A stretch of 6,783 nt of DNA from RBG-16-66-20 sp039931635. Lineage in GTDB: Bacteria > Pseudomonadota > Gammaproteobacteria > Burkholderiales > SG8-39. The first letter of the stretch is position 1, and each line of letters begins with the position of its first letter. Position numbers and translations under genes: made by a program. The notes beneath the pieces were generated by a model. The model worked only from the letters and a program-made list of their open reading frames with translations, was not told where the DNA came from and did no database searches. Positions 1 to 6,783 of the stretch are shown here, piece by piece. The stretch is from contig JBDTRO010000167.1 of the NCBI GenBank assembly GCA_039931635.1, positions 1-6,783 of the forward strand. The letters are read 5' to 3'.

Positions 1-721
<721 letters not shown>

Positions 722-726
722 AGGTG

Positions 727-730
727 TCCT
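727..730 (-). promoter_or_regulatory. Ribosome binding site of the Prx-Grx gene
   Basis: Read on the minus strand this is AGGA, followed by CACCT and then the ATG at 721. It is the only convincing Shine-Dalgarno at a gene start in this window and it fixes the peroxidase start. Confidence 0.65.
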
Positions 731-748
731 TTATATTGGTTAAAACGA

Positions 749-754
749 TGTATA
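749..754 (-). promoter_or_regulatory. Candidate -10 box for the Prx-Grx gene
   Basis: On the minus strand this reads TATACA, a 5/6 match to TATAAT. It would start transcription near 742 and give a leader of about 21 nt containing the AGGA site. The expected -35 position (about 772-777) reads GGAAGC, which does not resemble TTGACA; this is typical of a promoter needing an activator. The centre of the putative OxyR operator (807) would lie about 65 bp upstream of this start, the usual place for the primary LysR-family binding site. An alternative TATAAA at 730-735 would leave almost no leader and is less likely. Confidence 0.4.
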
Positions 755-788
755 TCCGCACTGTAAGGGAGGCTTCCTCTCTATCCCA

Positions 789-825
789 ATACTTTGTAGA
801 GATGCTTATAATAGTCACTGCCTAT
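789..825. promoter_or_regulatory. Putative tandem OxyR operator between the peroxidase gene and oxyR
   Basis: The published E. coli OxyR consensus is two copies of ATAGnTnnnAnCTAT separated by 7 bp. Positions 811-825 read ATAGTCACTGCCTAT, matching both the ATAG and CTAT arms (8 of 10 defined bases). Positions 789-803 read ATACTTTGTAGAGAT, matching 7 of 10. The spacer, 804-810, is exactly 7 bp, so 15 of 20 defined bases match in the correct register. The site covers the oxyR -10 box and reaches into its start codon, predicting autorepression, and sits where it could activate the divergent peroxidase gene. Binding is inferred from the motif only. Confidence 0.6.
807..812 (+). promoter_or_regulatory. 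oxyR -10 box (perfect TATAAT)
   Basis: An exact TATAAT lies 11 bp before the oxyR ATG. Transcription would begin near 819, leaving a leader of only about 5 nt. The corresponding -35 position (784-789, TCCCAA) is poor. The box lies inside the putative OxyR operator, so bound OxyR would be expected to block RNA polymerase. Confidence 0.5.
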
Positions 826-1723
826 GACACTGACAGAACTCCGGTACGTGGTCGCGGTCGCCGAAGCGCGCCACTTCGGCCAGGCGGCCGCGCGCTGCTT
901 CGTCAGCCAGCCCAGCCTTTCAGCGTCGGTGAAGAACCTCGAGGAAGAACTGGGCGTCACGCTGTTCGAACGCGGCAAGCGCGGCGTGTTCCTGACCGAA
1001 GCGGGCGAGCAGATCGTCGCCCAGGCGCGGCGCGCGCTCGAGGAGGCCGAGCGCGTGAAAACAGTGGCGCGCCAGGGCCGGGATCCGCTCAAGGGCGTGC
1101 TGCGGCTGGGCATCATCCATACGATCGCCCCCTATCTGTTGCCGGACCTGGTCGGCGCACTGCGGCGCAGCGCGCCGGAAATGCCGCTGGACGTGGAAGA
1201 AAACACCACAGCGGCGCTGGACCGCATGCTGAAGGCGGGCGAACTCGAGGCCGTGATACTCGCGCTGCCCTATGAAGGTCCCGGGATCGAAACCACGGCA
1301 CTTTACGAGGAAAAGTTCCGCGTCGTCGCGCCCGTGAAGCATGCGCTCGCGCGCAGGAAATCGGTGGCGGTGGAGGAACTGGACGCCGGCGAACTGCTGC
1401 TGCTGCCGGTCGGGCATTGCTTCCGCGACCAGGTGCTGGACGCCTGCCACGAATTCTCGCGCCCGCCCGAGGCCGGCCGCCAGGGAAATTCGCTGGAGAC
1501 CCTGCGCAGCATGGTGGCCTCGGGCCTGGGCGTCAGCGTACTGCCTGCGACCGCCCTCACGCCGCGCCACGCCAGCGCGCTGGTGAAATCGATTGAATTT
1601 TCCAGTCCCTGCCCGGTACGGCGTGTCGCGCTCGCTTCGCGCCGCGGCTTCCATCGCCCCGCTGCGCTGGAAAAGCTGGTCGGCGCGATCCGCGGCCTGC
1701 AATTGCCGGTACGCATGATGTGA
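824..1723 (+). CDS. oxyR: Hydrogen-peroxide-inducible transcriptional regulator OxyR (LysR family)
   Basis: OxyR is a cytosolic LysR-type regulator that senses H2O2 by forming an intramolecular disulfide and then activates peroxide-defence genes. The 299-residue length is normal. Residues 1-60 form the winged helix-turn-helix (FGQAAARCFVSQPSLSASVK region, about 18-37); residues 90-299 form the sensor domain. The redox motif GHCFRDQVLDAC places cysteines at exactly 199 and 208, the E. coli numbers, with His198 and Arg201 also kept, and Thr100 in HTIAPYLLP matches the peroxide-site threonine. The SLETLR and VASGLGVSVLPA segments (223-242) are also characteristic. The start is well fixed: an in-frame TAG at 812-814 leaves ATG 824 as the only ordinary start before the HTH. 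There is no clear Shine-Dalgarno. The gene is divergent from a peroxidase gene, its probable target, and ends 7 bp from a convergent gene with no obvious terminator between them. Confidence 0.97.
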   Translation: MTLTELRYVVAVAEARHFGQAAARCFVSQPSLSASVKNLEEELGVTLFERGKRGVFLTEAGEQIVAQARRALEEAERVKTVARQGRDPLKGVLRLGIIHTIAPYLLPDLVGALRRSAPEMPLDVEENTTAALDRMLKAGELEAVILALPYEGPGIETTALYEEKFRVVAPVKHALARRKSVAVEELDAGELLLLPVGHCFRDQVLDACHEFSRPPEAGRQGNSLETLRSMVASGLGVSVLPATALTPRHASALVKSIEFSSPCPVRRVALASRRGFHRPAALEKLVGAIRGLQLPVRMM

Positions 1724-1730
1724 CCCGGGC

Positions 1731-2477
1731 CTATAGGCGCGTCGCCACGCCCTCGATGGGCGCCTGCCGGAGCGCTGCCAGTTCGGCGAGCAGGAAATGG
1801 ATGAAGGCGAGCCCGAACAGCACCGGCGCGACGAAGCCGACCAGCGGCACGTAGGCAAGGAGTGCAAGCACGACGCCGAACAGCAGGAGCACCCCACGAC
1901 GCCTGGAGAAAATCGTCCGCATCTCGTCGGCCGTGGCGTGCTCCGCGAGCGCGTCGTAGCGCAGCACTCTCTGGTTCACCCAGGCCATGATCACCACCGG
2001 GATCGCCGGCCACAGCGGCGGAATCAGCCAGAAGGGAATCGAGACCACGCCCAGCACCGCCAGGCCAACGAGCGCGATCACGCTGTTGACCAGGCTGCCG
2101 GCGAAGCTGCCGCCCCGCCTGCGCGCCAACTGCGGGAAACGCCGCGACGCGATGTGCTCGACCATCGCCTGCATGCCGAAGATGCTCAGGATGAGCAGCG
2201 CGGTGAAATACACGAGCGGCACGAACAGGAGGGCCATGATCACGTGCGCCGCGACCAGCATCGCATCGCCGGTGTCGAATTTGACGAGCAGGATGCCCGC
2301 TTCGATCCATCCTTTCAGGCGTGCCGCCACCCACACCGCCGTCGTTCCCCAAAGCATGAACGCCGCGATGCCCCAGACGAACAGGGCGACCACCATCGGC
2401 CAGATCATGAGCCAGAGCATGCGCGGATGCAGCAGGCTCGCGAACGCGAAGAAGAGGGAACGGGAGATCGGGCTCAT
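1731..2477 (-). CDS. EI24 domain-containing membrane protein (CysZ-like fold family)
   Basis: This is a predicted inner-membrane protein of 248 residues. Hydrophobic stretches lie at about 21-50, 73-100, 127-150, 152-166 and 195-229, the last possibly forming two helices or hairpins. A basic, polar loop (about 108-125, including ARRRGG) and a charged segment (168-194) separate them. The overall pattern, with the motif NSVIALVGLAVLG and the following IPPLWPAIP turn, resembles the EI24/CysZ family, whose CysZ branch transports sulfate. I see no cysteine-biosynthesis gene nearby, so I do not call it a sulfate transporter. I chose ATG 2477 because MSPISRSLF directly precedes the first membrane segment and because it overlaps the hrpA stop as ATGA; the open frame continues upstream only as an antisense-free shadow inside hrpA. 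It is probably translated by coupling to hrpA. Function is unknown; family assignment is fairly sure. Confidence 0.8.
   Translation of the reverse strand: MSPISRSLFFAFASLLHPRMLWLMIWPMVVALFVWGIAAFMLWGTTAVWVAARLKGWIEAGILLVKFDTGDAMLVAAHVIMALLFVPLVYFTALLILSIFGMQAMVEHIASRRFPQLARRRGGSFAGSLVNSVIALVGLAVLGVVSIPFWLIPPLWPAIPVVIMAWVNQRVLRYDALAEHATADEMRTIFSRRRGVLLLFGVVLALLAYVPLVGFVAPVLFGLAFIHFLLAELAALRQAPIEGVATRL
2474..2477 (-). other. ATGA start/stop overlap between hrpA and the EI24 gene
   Basis: On the minus strand the four bases ATGA contain both the start of the EI24 gene and the TGA stop of hrpA. Only a weak purine run (AGAG, about 10 nt upstream) could serve as a ribosome site, so re-initiation by ribosomes finishing hrpA is the likely mode of translation. 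Confidence 0.8.
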
Positions 2478-5400
2478 TTGCGGATACTCTGCCACAGCTT
2501 TGCGAGCCGCTTGGCTGAGACCGGCACCGGCGTTTTCAGTTCCTGGGCAAAGAGCGACACCCGCAGTTCTTCCAGCAGCCAGCCAAACTGCTCCAGCTCG
2601 ACCGCCGCGCTGCTCGCGCCGCCGAGCCGCGCGCGCGCGATGAGCTCGCGCCGCCATGCCTGCTCCAGTGGCGCGAGTTCGGCGGCGCGCTGCGCGTCGC
2701 GCGCCGGGTCGGCACGCAGCTTGTCCAGCCTGAGCGCGGCCGCCTTCAGGTAGCGGGGGAAATGCTGCAAGCGCGGCCACGGCACGCGCGCGAGGTAGCC
2801 GGCCTGCAGCAGACGCTCTCCATGCTGCTTCACGTCCTCGGCCGCCTGCGGATAGGTCTTTTGCGTCGCGGCCACGCGTTTTTCCACCTGCGCCTGCTCG
2901 GCCAGGATCGCCGCGGCCAGCCGCTGCATTTCCTGCGCGATCAGGTTCAGGCGGTTGCGGCCTTCCTGCAGGCGCCGCGCGAACTCGGCCTGCCGCATCG
3001 GCAGCGACTCGGCGAGAAACGTCCGCTCCAGCGCAGCCGACACGATGTCATCCTTCACGGCGGCCAGCGCCATGTCCTTCGTGAGCGACCTCTCGATATC
3101 GCGCAGGCGATCGCGGAACGCGATCGCAAGCAGGCGCAGCACGCCGGCCCGATGCACTTCCCTGGCGCGCTCCGGCGAATCGAACACCTCCAGCGTCACG
3201 CCGTCCGCCACGTCCTGCAGTGCCGGATACCCGACCAGGGTCTGTCCAGCGCGCTGCATCTCCATGACTTCCTCGAGATCGCCAAAATTCCACGCCGTTA
3301 ATTTTTCGCCTTGCGGTATTTCCTCCGACAGGCTTGCCTGGATGCGGGTACCGAATTCCTGCTTAAATTCCGCCACATTCCGGCCCATCGCCAGCTGCCG
3401 GCCGTGTTCGTCCAGCACGCGGAAGTTCATCTGCAGATGCGGCGGCGCCGAATCCGGCCGGAAGGCATCGTTGGGCACTTCGAGGCCGAGTTCGGCGCGG
3501 ATGTAGCGCGCGAGAGCGGAGGACAACGGTGTGTCGGAAGGCGCCACGGCTGCGCTGAACTCCTGCGCGAATTCCGCCAGCGGGCCGAGTTTGTGGCGCA
3601 GGCGCTGCGGCATGGCCTTGGCGTAGGCCTGTACTTTCTCCCTCAGCAGTCCCGGCACCAGCCACTCGCAGCGCGCCACCGGCACCTGGTTCAGCAGCGC
3701 GACGGGCACTGTCATCGTCACGCCGTCCTTGGGCGAGCGCGGCTCGAAGTGATACTCGAGCGCGAAGCGGTTCGGGCCGACCTGGAGTTCGTGGGGAAAA
3801 TTCTCGGTGGTGATGCCCGCCGCCTCGTGGCGCATCAGGTCCTCGCGCCGCAGCTGCAGCAATCCCGGTTGCGCCCGCTCCGCCTCCTTGCGCCATTTCT
3901 CGAAGTCGGCGCCGTTGGTGATGCCCTCTGGCACCCGCGCATCGTAAAAAGCGTAAATAAGCTCGTCGTCCACCAGGATGTCCGGCCGGCGCGACTTGTG
4001 CTCGAGGCGCTCGATCTCTTGCAGCAGCTTCTGGTTATGTGCGAAGAACGGCGCACGCGTCTCGAACTCGCCTTCCACCAGCGCGGAGCGGATGAAGATT
4101 CCGCGCGACAGCTTCGGGTCGACCGGCCCGTAGTGCACGCGCCGGTCCACGTACACCGGCAGGCCGTAGAGCGTGCCCCGCTCCACCGCCACCACCTGGG
4201 CGCGCTGCTGCTCCCAATGCGGCCGCTCGCGGTGGCGCTTGAGCAGGTGGCCACCCAGTTCCTCGATCCAGCGCGGATCCACGCTCGCGACGTTGCGCGC
4301 GAAAAGGCGGGTGGTTTCGACCAGCTCGGCCGCCATCAGCCATTTGCCGGGCTTTTTCGTGCCCGTACCGGGATGCGCCCAGAACTTGATGCCGCGCGCG
4401 CCGGTGTAGTTGTTGTCCTGCTCGTCTTTCATGCCGATGTTGCCGAACAGACCACACAGCAAAGCTCGATGCACTGCCCTGACGCCTTCCGGCTTCTCCA
4501 GATTGACGCCCGTCATGCGCCACTCCAGTTCTTCCACGGACTGGCGCAACTGGGAGTGGATGTCGCGCCACTCGCGCATGCGCACATAGGAGAGGAAGTT
4601 CTCGCGGCATTCCTTGCGGGACGCTCCTTGCCCATGGGCTTTCCAGAGCTTCAGGTAGCCGAGAAAATCCGAGCGCTCGTCAGCGAACTTCGCATGGCGT
4701 TCGTCGGCAGCTGCCGCTTTGTCCAGCGGACGATCGCGCGGATCCCGCACCGACAGCGCGGCGGCGATCACCAGCACCTGTTCCAGGCAGCCTTCCACGC
4801 GCGCCGCAACCAGCATGCGGCCGACGCGCGGATCCAGCGGCAGGCGCGCGAGCTCTCGGCCGGTGTCGGTAAGAGCGTTTTCCTCGTCCACCGCGCCCAG
4901 TTCACTCAGGAGCGCATAGCCGTCGGCAATCGCGCGCGGGCTGGGCGGATCGAGGAAGGGGAAATCCTCGACCTTGCCCAGGTTCAGGCTGAGCGCGCGC
5001 AGGATCACTGCCGCAAGCGAAGAGCGCAGCACCTCGGGATCGGTGAACGCCGGCCGCGCGTCGTAGTCCTCCTCCGAATACAGGCGCAGGGAAATGCCGT
5101 CGGCCACCCGGCCACAACGCCCCGAGCGCTGTTTCGCGGCCGCCTGCGAGATGTTCTCGACCTGCAGCATCTCGACCTTGTTGCGGTAGCTGTAGCGCTT
5201 GACGCGCGCGAGACCCGTGTCCACCACGTAGCGGATGCGCGGGACGGTAAGGGAAGTCTCCGCGACGTTGGTCGCCAGCACCACGCGCTGCGCGCCGCCG
5301 GGACGGAACACCCGGTCCTGGTCGGCATTCGACAGGCGCGAGTACAGGGGCAGGATTTCCACGCCTCGCAGTTGTCCCGCCAGCGCCTTGCCCAGTACTT

Positions 5401-6124
5401 CCGCCGCCTTGCGGATCTCGCGCTCGCCCGGCAGGAATACCAGCACATCGCCCTGCCCGCCCCGGCAAAGCTCGCCGACCGCCGCGGCGAGCGCCTGTTC
5501 CTCCTCCTGGCGCGTGGTGTCTTCCTTGTCACCCTCCACCGGCCGGTAGCGCACCTCGACCGGGTAGAGGCGCCCGGAAACCTCGATCACCGGTGCGCCG
5601 TTGAAATGCTTCGAGAACTTCTCCGCGTCGATGGTCGCGGAGGTGACGATGACCTTCAGATCCTTTCTCTTTTCGATCAGTTGCTTCAGATACCCCAGCA
5701 AAAAATCAATGTTCAGGCTTCTTTCGTGCGCCTCGTCCAGGATAATCGTGTCGTAGGCGCGCAGCAGCGGATCGCCCTGCGTCTCGGCGAGCAGGATGCC
5801 GTCGGTCATCAGCTTGAGCACCGTACCGGTGCCGGCCCGGTCGTGAAAGCGCACCTTGTAGCCGACCAGGCCGCCGACCTCCACCTTCAACTCCTCGGCG
5901 ATACGCGCCGCCACCGTGCGCGCGGCGATCCGGCGGGGCTGCGTGTGGCCGATCCGCCCCGCCGTGCCGCGCCCCATCTCCAGCAGGATCTTCGGGATCT
6001 GCGTCGTCTTGCCCGAACCGGTCTCGCCGCAGACGATGACGACCGGATGCGCGGCGATCGCGCGCGCGATCTCCTCTCGCTTCTGGTTGACCGGCAGTGC
6101 CGGGTCGAAAGTAATCGGCGTCAT
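2474..6124 (-). CDS. hrpA: ATP-dependent DEAH-box RNA helicase HrpA
   Basis: This 1216-residue cytosolic helicase unwinds RNA with ATP; in E. coli HrpA is linked to mRNA processing and translation-related functions. All core motifs are intact: I GETGSGKT (33-40), Ia TQPRRIAA (61-68), II DEAH (130-133), III TSAT (161-164), IV-region FLPGEREI (230-237), V TNVAETSLT (285-293) and VI QRSGRCGR (332-339). Then follow the winged-helix/HA2-like region (about 390-480), the OB-fold-like region (about 540-620) and the long HrpA-specific DUF3418-type C-terminus (about 620-1205), including ELEHKSRRPDILVDDE-like and WLLEELRVSLFAQ segments. The DUF3418 region separates HrpA from HrpB. Compared with the E. 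coli protein (about 1300 residues) it lacks roughly 70 N-terminal residues before the ITFDPALPV segment. I chose ATG 6124 because conserved sequence begins there; the longer open frame upstream overlaps the divergent methyltransferase gene. No Shine-Dalgarno precedes it, and an in-frame GTG at 6166 is an alternative adding 14 residues. It is the first gene of an operon with the EI24 gene. Confidence 0.96.
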   Translation of the reverse strand: MTPITFDPALPVNQKREEIARAIAAHPVVIVCGETGSGKTTQIPKILLEMGRGTAGRIGHTQPRRIAARTVAARIAEELKVEVGGLVGYKVRFHDRAGTGTVLKLMTDGILLAETQGDPLLRAYDTIILDEAHERSLNIDFLLGYLKQLIEKRKDLKVIVTSATIDAEKFSKHFNGAPVIEVSGRLYPVEVRYRPVEGDKEDTTRQEEEQALAAAVGELCRGGQGDVLVFLPGEREIRKAAEVLGKALAGQLRGVEILPLYSRLSNADQDRVFRPGGAQRVVLATNVAETSLTVPRIRYVVDTGLARVKRYSYRNKVEMLQVENISQAAAKQRSGRCGRVADGISLRLYSEEDYDARPAFTDPEVLRSSLAAVILRALSLNLGKVEDFPFLDPPSPRAIADGYALLSELGAVDEENALTDTGRELARLPLDPRVGRMLVAARVEGCLEQVLVIAAALSVRDPRDRPLDKAAAADERHAKFADERSDFLGYLKLWKAHGQGASRKECRENFLSYVRMREWRDIHSQLRQSVEELEWRMTGVNLEKPEGVRAVHRALLCGLFGNIGMKDEQDNNYTGARGIKFWAHPGTGTKKPGKWLMAAELVETTRLFARNVASVDPRWIEELGGHLLKRHRERPHWEQQRAQVVAVERGTLYGLPVYVDRRVHYGPVDPKLSRGIFIRSALVEGEFETRAPFFAHNQKLLQEIERLEHKSRRPDILVDDELIYAFYDARVPEGITNGADFEKWRKEAERAQPGLLQLRREDLMRHEAAGITTENFPHELQVGPNRFALEYHFEPRSPKDGVTMTVPVALLNQVPVARCEWLVPGLLREKVQAYAKAMPQRLRHKLGPLAEFAQEFSAAVAPSDTPLSSALARYIRAELGLEVPNDAFRPDSAPPHLQMNFRVLDEHGRQLAMGRNVAEFKQEFGTRIQASLSEEIPQGEKLTAWNFGDLEEVMEMQRAGQTLVGYPALQDVADGVTLEVFDSPERAREVHRAGVLRLLAIAFRDRLRDIERSLTKDMALAAVKDDIVSAALERTFLAESLPMRQAEFARRLQEGRNRLNLIAQEMQRLAAAILAEQAQVEKRVAATQKTYPQAAEDVKQHGERLLQAGYLARVPWPRLQHFPRYLKAAALRLDKLRADPARDAQRAAELAPLEQAWRRELIARARLGGASSAAVELEQFGWLLEELRVSLFAQELKTPVPVSAKRLAKLWQSIRK

Positions 6125-6128
6125 GTGA

Positions 6129-6165
6129 AGGAGAGGGTTCAAAGGCAGGAGAGGGTTCAAAGGCA
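6129..6165. repeat. Perfect 18-bp tandem direct repeat (two copies) between hrpA and the methyltransferase gene
   Basis: The unit AGGAGAGGGTTCAAAGGC occurs at 6129-6146 and again, without any mismatch or gap, at 6147-6164, followed by one more matching A at 6165. It ends 5 bp from the hrpA start codon and 28 bp before the methyltransferase start. The plus strand is purine rich and each copy contains AGGAG; the minus strand, which is the hrpA leader, is CT-rich and resembles an anti-Shine-Dalgarno. The period is a multiple of three, so in the hrpA frame it would encode PLNPLL twice if translation began upstream. Confidence 0.9.
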
Positions 6166-6173
6166 CGCGAGGA

Positions 6174-6179
6174 TATAAG
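6174..6179 (+). promoter_or_regulatory. Candidate -10 box for the TPMT-family methyltransferase gene
   Basis: TATAAG (5/6 match to TATAAT) lies 13 bp before the ATG at 6193, predicting a start near 6186 and a leader of about 7 nt. No good -35 is seen at 16-18 bp spacing (GAGGGT-type sequence inside the second repeat copy). The nearest Shine-Dalgarno-like GAGGA (6169-6173) is 19 nt from the start codon, too far to act in the usual way. Confidence 0.35.
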
Positions 6180-6192
6180 ATTCCAGTCAACC

Positions 6193-6783
6193 ATGGCCGG
6201 ACCGACGCGCGAATTCTGGGATAAGCGATTCCAGGCGGAAGACACGCCCTGGGATCGCGGCACGGCCAATCCGCAGCTTGGCGTCTGGCTCGCCGCAACA
6301 GCGCTCAAGCCCTGCCGCATCCTGATACCCGGTTGCGGCTCCGGCCACGAAGTCGCCGTGCTGGCGCAGGCCGGTTTCGAAGTCACTGCGCTCGACTACT
6401 CGCCCGAAGCCATCGCCCGCACGCGCAGCAAGCTCGACGCCGATGGTCTCAAGGCAAACCTGGTCGAAGCAGACGCGCTCTCTTGGCGGCCCGAAAAGCC
6501 CTTCGACGCCATTTACGAGCAGACCTGCCTGTGCGCGCTGTACCCGGACCAGTGGCGCGACTACGCCGACCAGCTTCATCGCTGGCTCGCGCCGGGAGGG
6601 AAACTATTCGCGCTATTCGTCCAGTTCGCCCGCCCCGCCGCCGCCGACGGCGAAATCCAGGGCCCGCCCTACCACTGCGACATCAACGCCATGCGCGCGT
6701 TGCTTCCAGAGCCGCCTTGGACATGGCCGAAGCCTCCCTACCCTCGCACTACCCATCCTCGCGGCCTCGCCGAACTGGCCGTG
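6193..6783 (+). CDS. TPMT-family SAM-dependent methyltransferase, partial at C-terminus
   Basis: This is a predicted cytosolic class I methyltransferase using S-adenosylmethionine. I translated 197 residues from ATG 6193 to the right edge without a stop. The N-terminal FWDKRFQAEDTPWDRG segment (8-23) is the typical TPMT-family opening. The SAM-binding motif I is ILIPGCGSGHEVAVLA (43-58), the acidic residue after strand 2 is Asp68 in VTALDYS (64-70), and the motif around 104-120 (FDAIYEQTCLCALYP) and WLAPGGKLF (131-139) complete the fold. The last visible residues, HPRGLAELAV, resemble the usual final strand, so only a few codons are probably missing. Bacterial relatives methylate thiols, or selenium and tellurium oxyanions; the substrate here cannot be read from sequence. 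No upstream in-frame ATG, GTG or TTG exists back to 6127, so the start is well supported despite lacking a Shine-Dalgarno. It is divergent from hrpA across 68 bp. Confidence 0.9.
   Translation, partial: MAGPTREFWDKRFQAEDTPWDRGTANPQLGVWLAATALKPCRILIPGCGSGHEVAVLAQAGFEVTALDYSPEAIARTRSKLDADGLKANLVEADALSWRPEKPFDAIYEQTCLCALYPDQWRDYADQLHRWLAPGGKLFALFVQFARPAAADGEIQGPPYHCDINAMRALLPEPPWTWPKPPYPRTTHPRGLAELAV

Noticed and set aside
770..784. Third OxyR-like half-site (CTAT at 781-784)
   Set aside because: Only the CTAT arm and one other base or two match, and its spacing to the site at 789-803 is 4 bp instead of 7, so it is out of register.
1724..1765. Possible terminator between oxyR and the EI24 gene (AGGCGC at 1735-1740 with GCGCCT at 1760-1765)
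   Set aside because: The stem is only 6 bp with a 19-nt loop, lies within the EI24 coding end, and has no T-tract on either strand.
920..2352. Minus-strand open frames across oxyR and into the EI24 gene (325 and 349 codons)
   Set aside because: They are antisense or frame-shifted shadows of well-identified genes and have low-complexity Arg/Ala-rich translations.
2478..2780. Upstream extension of the EI24 reading frame into hrpA
   Set aside because: The extra 101 residues are an out-of-frame reading of the conserved hrpA C-terminus; the ATG at 2477 with ATGA overlap and the onset of the membrane protein fit the real start.
3283..3375. Locally AT-richer patch inside hrpA
   Set aside because: The reading frame and the alignment to HrpA-type sequence continue without interruption; it looks like ordinary codon variation, not an insertion.
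3311..6178. Very long open frame (955 codons) on the plus strand, antisense to hrpA
   Set aside because: It lies entirely opposite conserved hrpA codons, and its translation is rich in His, Arg, Gln, Leu and Ala with no recognisable domain. Long antisense frames are expected in GC-rich genes with strong codon bias.
6125..6298. Upstream extension of hrpA to an ATG at 6298
   Set aside because: The extension overlaps the start of the divergent methyltransferase gene, which has clear family motifs from its first residues, and it shows no resemblance to the HrpA N-terminal region.

Overview
The window is a high-GC, densely coded bacterial chromosome segment. It holds five protein-coding genes and two short divergent intergenic regions. 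Gene content and protein style (a hybrid peroxiredoxin-glutaredoxin next to oxyR, a full HrpA with its DUF3418-type C-terminus, a TPMT-like methyltransferase) suggest a Proteobacterium, most likely a betaproteobacterium. That placement is by impression, not by a search. I see no mobile element, CRISPR array, rRNA or tRNA.

Layout: (1) Positions 1-721, minus strand: a Prx5-glutaredoxin hybrid peroxidase whose last residues run off the left edge. (2) 722-823: a divergent control region with a shine-Dalgarno and candidate -10 for the peroxidase, a perfect TATAAT for oxyR, and a good match to a tandem OxyR operator. (3) 824-1723, plus strand: OxyR, with the redox cysteines at exactly residues 199 and 208. 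(4) 1731-2477, minus strand: an EI24-type multi-pass membrane protein, convergent with oxyR across a 7-bp gap. (5) 2474-6124, minus strand: the large DEAH-box RNA helicase HrpA, whose stop codon overlaps the start of the EI24 gene as ATGA, so the two form an operon. (6) 6125-6192: a divergent gap containing a perfect 18-bp tandem repeat. (7) 6193 to the right edge, plus strand: a TPMT-family SAM-dependent methyltransferase, nearly complete.

The left third is a self-contained peroxide-response module. OxyR senses H2O2 and probably controls both itself and the divergent glutathione-dependent peroxidase from the shared operator. The right two thirds pair an RNA helicase with a membrane protein of unknown role, and a divergent methyltransferase. 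No entirely new system is evident. The points worth a second look are regulatory: an OxyR operator that reaches into the oxyR start codon, apparent near-leaderless initiation of oxyR and the methyltransferase, and the tandem repeat at the hrpA start.
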